Assembly: GCA_027346125.1 (NCBI GenBank)
Contig: DAIEST010000173.1
Coordinates: 1 to 17,680, forward strand
Reading direction: 5' to 3'
Length of the DNA stretch: 17,680 bases
DNA from: Leptospirillum sp.
GTDB taxonomy: Bacteria > Nitrospirota > Leptospirillia > Leptospirillales > Leptospirillaceae
This document shows, piece by piece, positions 15,706 to 17,680 of the stretch. Position 1 is the first letter of the stretch; every line of letters begins with the position of its first letter. Position numbers and translations under genes: made by a program. Below the pieces are notes generated by a model. The model worked only from the letters and a program-made list of their open reading frames with translations. It was not told the DNA's origin and made no database searches.

Positions 15706-15735
15706 AAAATTCCGGGACGAAGAGGATCTCCGGAA
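15706..15735 (-). terminator. Possible rho-independent terminator after the 74-residue ORF
   Basis: In the minus transcript TTCCGG (15735-15730) pairs with CCGGAA (15715-15710) over a 14-base loop and is followed by TTTTCTC. An alternative hairpin, CTCCGG and CCGGAG with a 4-base loop (15728-15743), shares bases with it. Stem and U-run are short, so the call is tentative. It would separate the relA-fdhE group from the tetR promoter. Confidence 0.35.
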
Positions 15736-15744
15736 ACCCGGAGG

Positions 15745-15969
15745 TCAGGAGACCGGATCCTTATGTGACGAGGAAGTCTTTTCCTCAAGCGGGTAGCCCC
15801 AGGGGTCCCGCTTGGGAAGATCATGCGGCAATTTCTTCTGCAGGAACTTCTCATGTTTTACAAATCGGGAAATACTGATCGCCACAAGAAAGATCAGGAT
15901 AACCAGTCCCGAAAGAATAATGGAGTAATTGACGATCGAGTTGAGGTCGCTTCCGGTATCCAAGTCCAT
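15745..15969 (-). CDS. Small single-pass membrane protein, unknown function
   Basis: I do not recognise this 74-residue protein. One strong hydrophobic segment (about residues 12-34, IVNYSIILSGLVILIFLVAI and following) is followed by a basic stretch (SRFVKHEKFLQKK) and a polar tail with PKRDPWGYPLEEK. The charge pattern suggests an outside N-terminus with the tail in the cytoplasm. ATG 15969 has an AAGGAGG 11 bases upstream, the best ribosome site in this part of the window, which supports it as a real gene. It lies 39 bases after fdhE on the same strand. A role as a small subunit of a membrane redox complex is conceivable but unsupported. Confidence 0.7.
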   Translation of the reverse strand: MDLDTGSDLNSIVNYSIILSGLVILIFLVAISISRFVKHEKFLQKKLPHDLPKRDPWGYPLEEKTSSSHKDPVS

Positions 15970-16008
15970 GATGGGGAAATCCTCCTTGGTTCAAGACCTG
16001 TACGGGAT

Positions 16009-16914
16009 CTATGGTCTCGGATCCGTATTGCCGGGACGGATGATCAATTCTGAGCGCTGGGGAGACTGACCCAGGGGATGAAACCCCATTTCTCCTGCGG
16101 CCATATCCAGGTGGATCCCGAGAATCTCCTGAAAATCCGGGTTCAGCACTTCCGTCTCCGAGCGTTGATCCACAATCTTGATATAGGCCTGACACCCTTC
16201 GCAGGCGAGAATTGCCTGATTCTCTTCAGGATGTTTATAGAGAAGATTGACGCGGTCCGGATCGATCAAACCGCAGGCCGGACAACCTTCCGGAGGATTG
16301 GAAACCCAGGAGAATGAACAGAAGAAACAGAAGTAACGCCGTTTTCCTTCCGACAGGGATTGTCCGAGGAAAGGAGATCCCCCGCAAATCGGGCACAAAG
16401 GGAAATCCCAGTCAAGATCGTTGAGAACTGTCCTCAACGTCTCATGAAGCCGCTCGAAGGAGATGCGCAACGTCATCTTGATCAGATGCATCAAGAGGGG
16501 GCCAGGTACCTCCATCTCGAGGGAGATCCTGTCCAGATAAGCGTCATCGCGTGTCAGGACAGTTTTGATCAACCAGGATTCGCTCCTCCCCGAAACGCGG
16601 AGGAAAGAGGAGAGGCGCTGGGCCAGAACTTCTTTTTCCCCTCCCCCCTGACGCATGACGGTTATAATTTTCCGCAGCTGAACTTCAGAGTTTGCAAAAC
16701 TGAGCCGGTCGAACGACTGCCGGTCGATCAGCGCACGACCGGTCTTCCGCCGCTCCCTGACATTTTGGTCCCTAAGATCGATGGCAGGAAGAAAATCGTC
16801 CGGCGGAGATGCATGCCATATCTCCTCTATTTTCTGGTAGAACTGGAAAATTTCCCGAAGATGGGGCCTCGCCCTGATGTGAGCGGAAAGCTGCTGTTCT
16901 TTTGAAATGGCCAT
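16009..16914 (-). CDS. fdhE: Formate dehydrogenase accessory protein FdhE
   Basis: A 301-residue cytoplasmic iron-binding rubredoxin-like protein needed for maturation of respiratory formate dehydrogenases. The N-terminal helical half (1-165) is followed by four CxxC pairs: CPIC (174-177), CFFC (196-199), CPAC (211-214) and CEGC (238-241), the typical FdhE metal-binding set. Near the end, YIKIVDQ (244-250) and HLDMAAGEMGF (268-278) match the family ending. I chose ATG 16914 over ATG 16923 because AAAGGA abuts the latter with no spacer but is 9 bases before 16914. It begins about 20 bases after the RelA/SpoT gene. No formate dehydrogenase subunit is in the window, so its client must lie elsewhere. 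Confidence 0.9.
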   Translation of the reverse strand: MAISKEQQLSAHIRARPHLREIFQFYQKIEEIWHASPPDDFLPAIDLRDQNVRERRKTGRALIDRQSFDRLSFANSEVQLRKIITVMRQGGGEKEVLAQRLSSFLRVSGRSESWLIKTVLTRDDAYLDRISLEMEVPGPLLMHLIKMTLRISFERLHETLRTVLNDLDWDFPLCPICGGSPFLGQSLSEGKRRYFCFFCSFSWVSNPPEGCPACGLIDPDRVNLLYKHPEENQAILACEGCQAYIKIVDQRSETEVLNPDFQEILGIHLDMAAGEMGFHPLGQSPQRSELIIRPGNTDPRP

Positions 16915-16935
16915 CCTCGACATTCCTTTCGATTG

Positions 16936-17680
16936 TCAGTTTTGCTGGGAAGCGGCAATCTTCTTGATTCGCTGGACACGGATCACACCCTTGACCTGCT
17001 GAATCTCATCCATGATCGTTTGAAGATGTGTCACATCCCTTACAGTCAATGAAAAATTGAGTACTGCCATTTTCCTTCGATCCTGTCGCACTTCCGCATG
17101 AGTGATGTTTGCCCCTTTTGTCGAGATGGCGGACGAGACTGCGGCCAGCATTCCGGGCTTGTCTTCCATCAGGACTTTCAGGTCCACATCAAAGAAGGAT
17201 CCGGTTTCGGAATCCCATGTTGCTGCAATGAACCGTTCTTTCTGGACAGAAAGATGATCCAGATTCGGGCAGTCCCTGGAATGAATGATGATCCCTCTCC
17301 CACGGGTGACAAACCCGACGATTTCTTCTCCGGGAACCGGATTGCAGCATCGGGCAAGACCAAGAAGCAGATCTTTTCCACCGCCCCGCACCACAATCGG
17401 ATAATCGGAAACGGAAAGTTCATGATCCGGAGGAGTTGCAGCCGGAGCGTCAAACGGCAAGGGAAACAGTTTCCTCAAAATCGAAAGGGAGGTAATTTTC
17501 CCGAACCCGATCCTGGAATAGACATTCTCAATCGTTGGTGTCGGGAGGTCGGAAAAAGAAAGGAGAATATCGAGATGTGGCGGCTTCAGAAACTCTGCCA
17601 GAGACTTGTGGTGTTTCCGGAACTCGGACTCAAGCGCTTTTTTCCCGATCTCGGCACTCTGACGATCCTCTTCTTCTTTC
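16936..17680 (-). CDS. RelA/SpoT-family (p)ppGpp synthetase/hydrolase, C-terminal part
   Basis: The 3' end of a stringent-response alarmone enzyme; 247 residues are visible and the catalytic domains lie beyond the window. The first part (about 1-70) is the helical region. PIVVRGGGKDLLLGLARCCN followed by PVPGEEIVGFVTRGRG and a HSRDCPN motif is the RIS/zinc-finger region with its Cys-Cys and later Cys. The last 75 residues form an ACT domain (VLMEDKPGMLAAVSSAI, then GANITHAEVR). The regulatory half cannot tell RelA from bifunctional Rel/SpoT. The gene is intact to its stop, and fdhE follows closely, so the two are likely cotranscribed. Confidence 0.93.
   Translation of the reverse strand, partial: KEEEDRQSAEIGKKALESEFRKHHKSLAEFLKPPHLDILLSFSDLPTPTIENVYSRIGFGKITSLSILRKLFPLPFDAPAATPPDHELSVSDYPIVVRGGGKDLLLGLARCCNPVPGEEIVGFVTRGRGIIIHSRDCPNLDHLSVQKERFIAATWDSETGSFFDVDLKVLMEDKPGMLAAVSSAISTKGANITHAEVRQDRRKMAVLNFSLTVRDVTHLQTIMDEIQQVKGVIRVQRIKKIAASQQN

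Overview
All 18 genes that I can support lie on the minus strand, so the window reads from its right end to its left. The gene set points to a Gram-negative, respiratory, moderately GC-rich bacterium: a TolC-type outer-membrane channel, two EmrA-type periplasmic adaptors, a secreted c-type cytochrome, FdhE, CobU, and a HrcA/CIRCE-controlled grpE-dnaK-dnaJ cluster. The overall style suggests Nitrospirota, perhaps an acidophile of the Leptospirillum kind, but this is an impression from gene content and not a database result.

Layout in the direction of transcription. (1) 17680-15745: the C-terminal part of a RelA/SpoT-family (p)ppGpp protein, then fdhE (formate dehydrogenase maturation), then a 74-residue single-pass membrane protein that I do not recognise. 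(2) 15694-7723: a probable seven-gene operon that starts at a near-consensus promoter overlapped by a palindromic operator. It holds a TetR-family repressor, a secreted tetraheme cytochrome c, an EmrA-like adaptor, an EmrB-like transporter, a TolC-like outer-membrane protein, a second EmrA-like adaptor and a second EmrB-like transporter. Most junctions overlap or are only a few bases apart. (3) 7745-2474: the heat-shock operon hrcA-grpE-dnaK, then a 419-base gap, then dnaJ. The gap carries a perfect 10-bp hairpin. A perfect CIRCE operator covers the predicted transcription start of hrcA, and the -35 box lies inside the last codons of the preceding transporter gene. (4) 2459-1: a closely spaced tail with an rsmE-like SPOUT methyltransferase, an RDD-family membrane protein, a TPMT-like SAM methyltransferase and a cobU-like kinase cut by the window edge.

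How the parts work together. HrcA would repress its own operon through CIRCE until stress titrates it, and GrpE, DnaK and DnaJ form one chaperone machine. The TetR operon looks like an inducible export module in which two inner-membrane pumps may share one TolC channel. The periplasmic multiheme cytochrome between the repressor and the pump genes is the least expected member and the best candidate for something new. No RNA genes, insertion sequences, CRISPR arrays or phage genes were seen.
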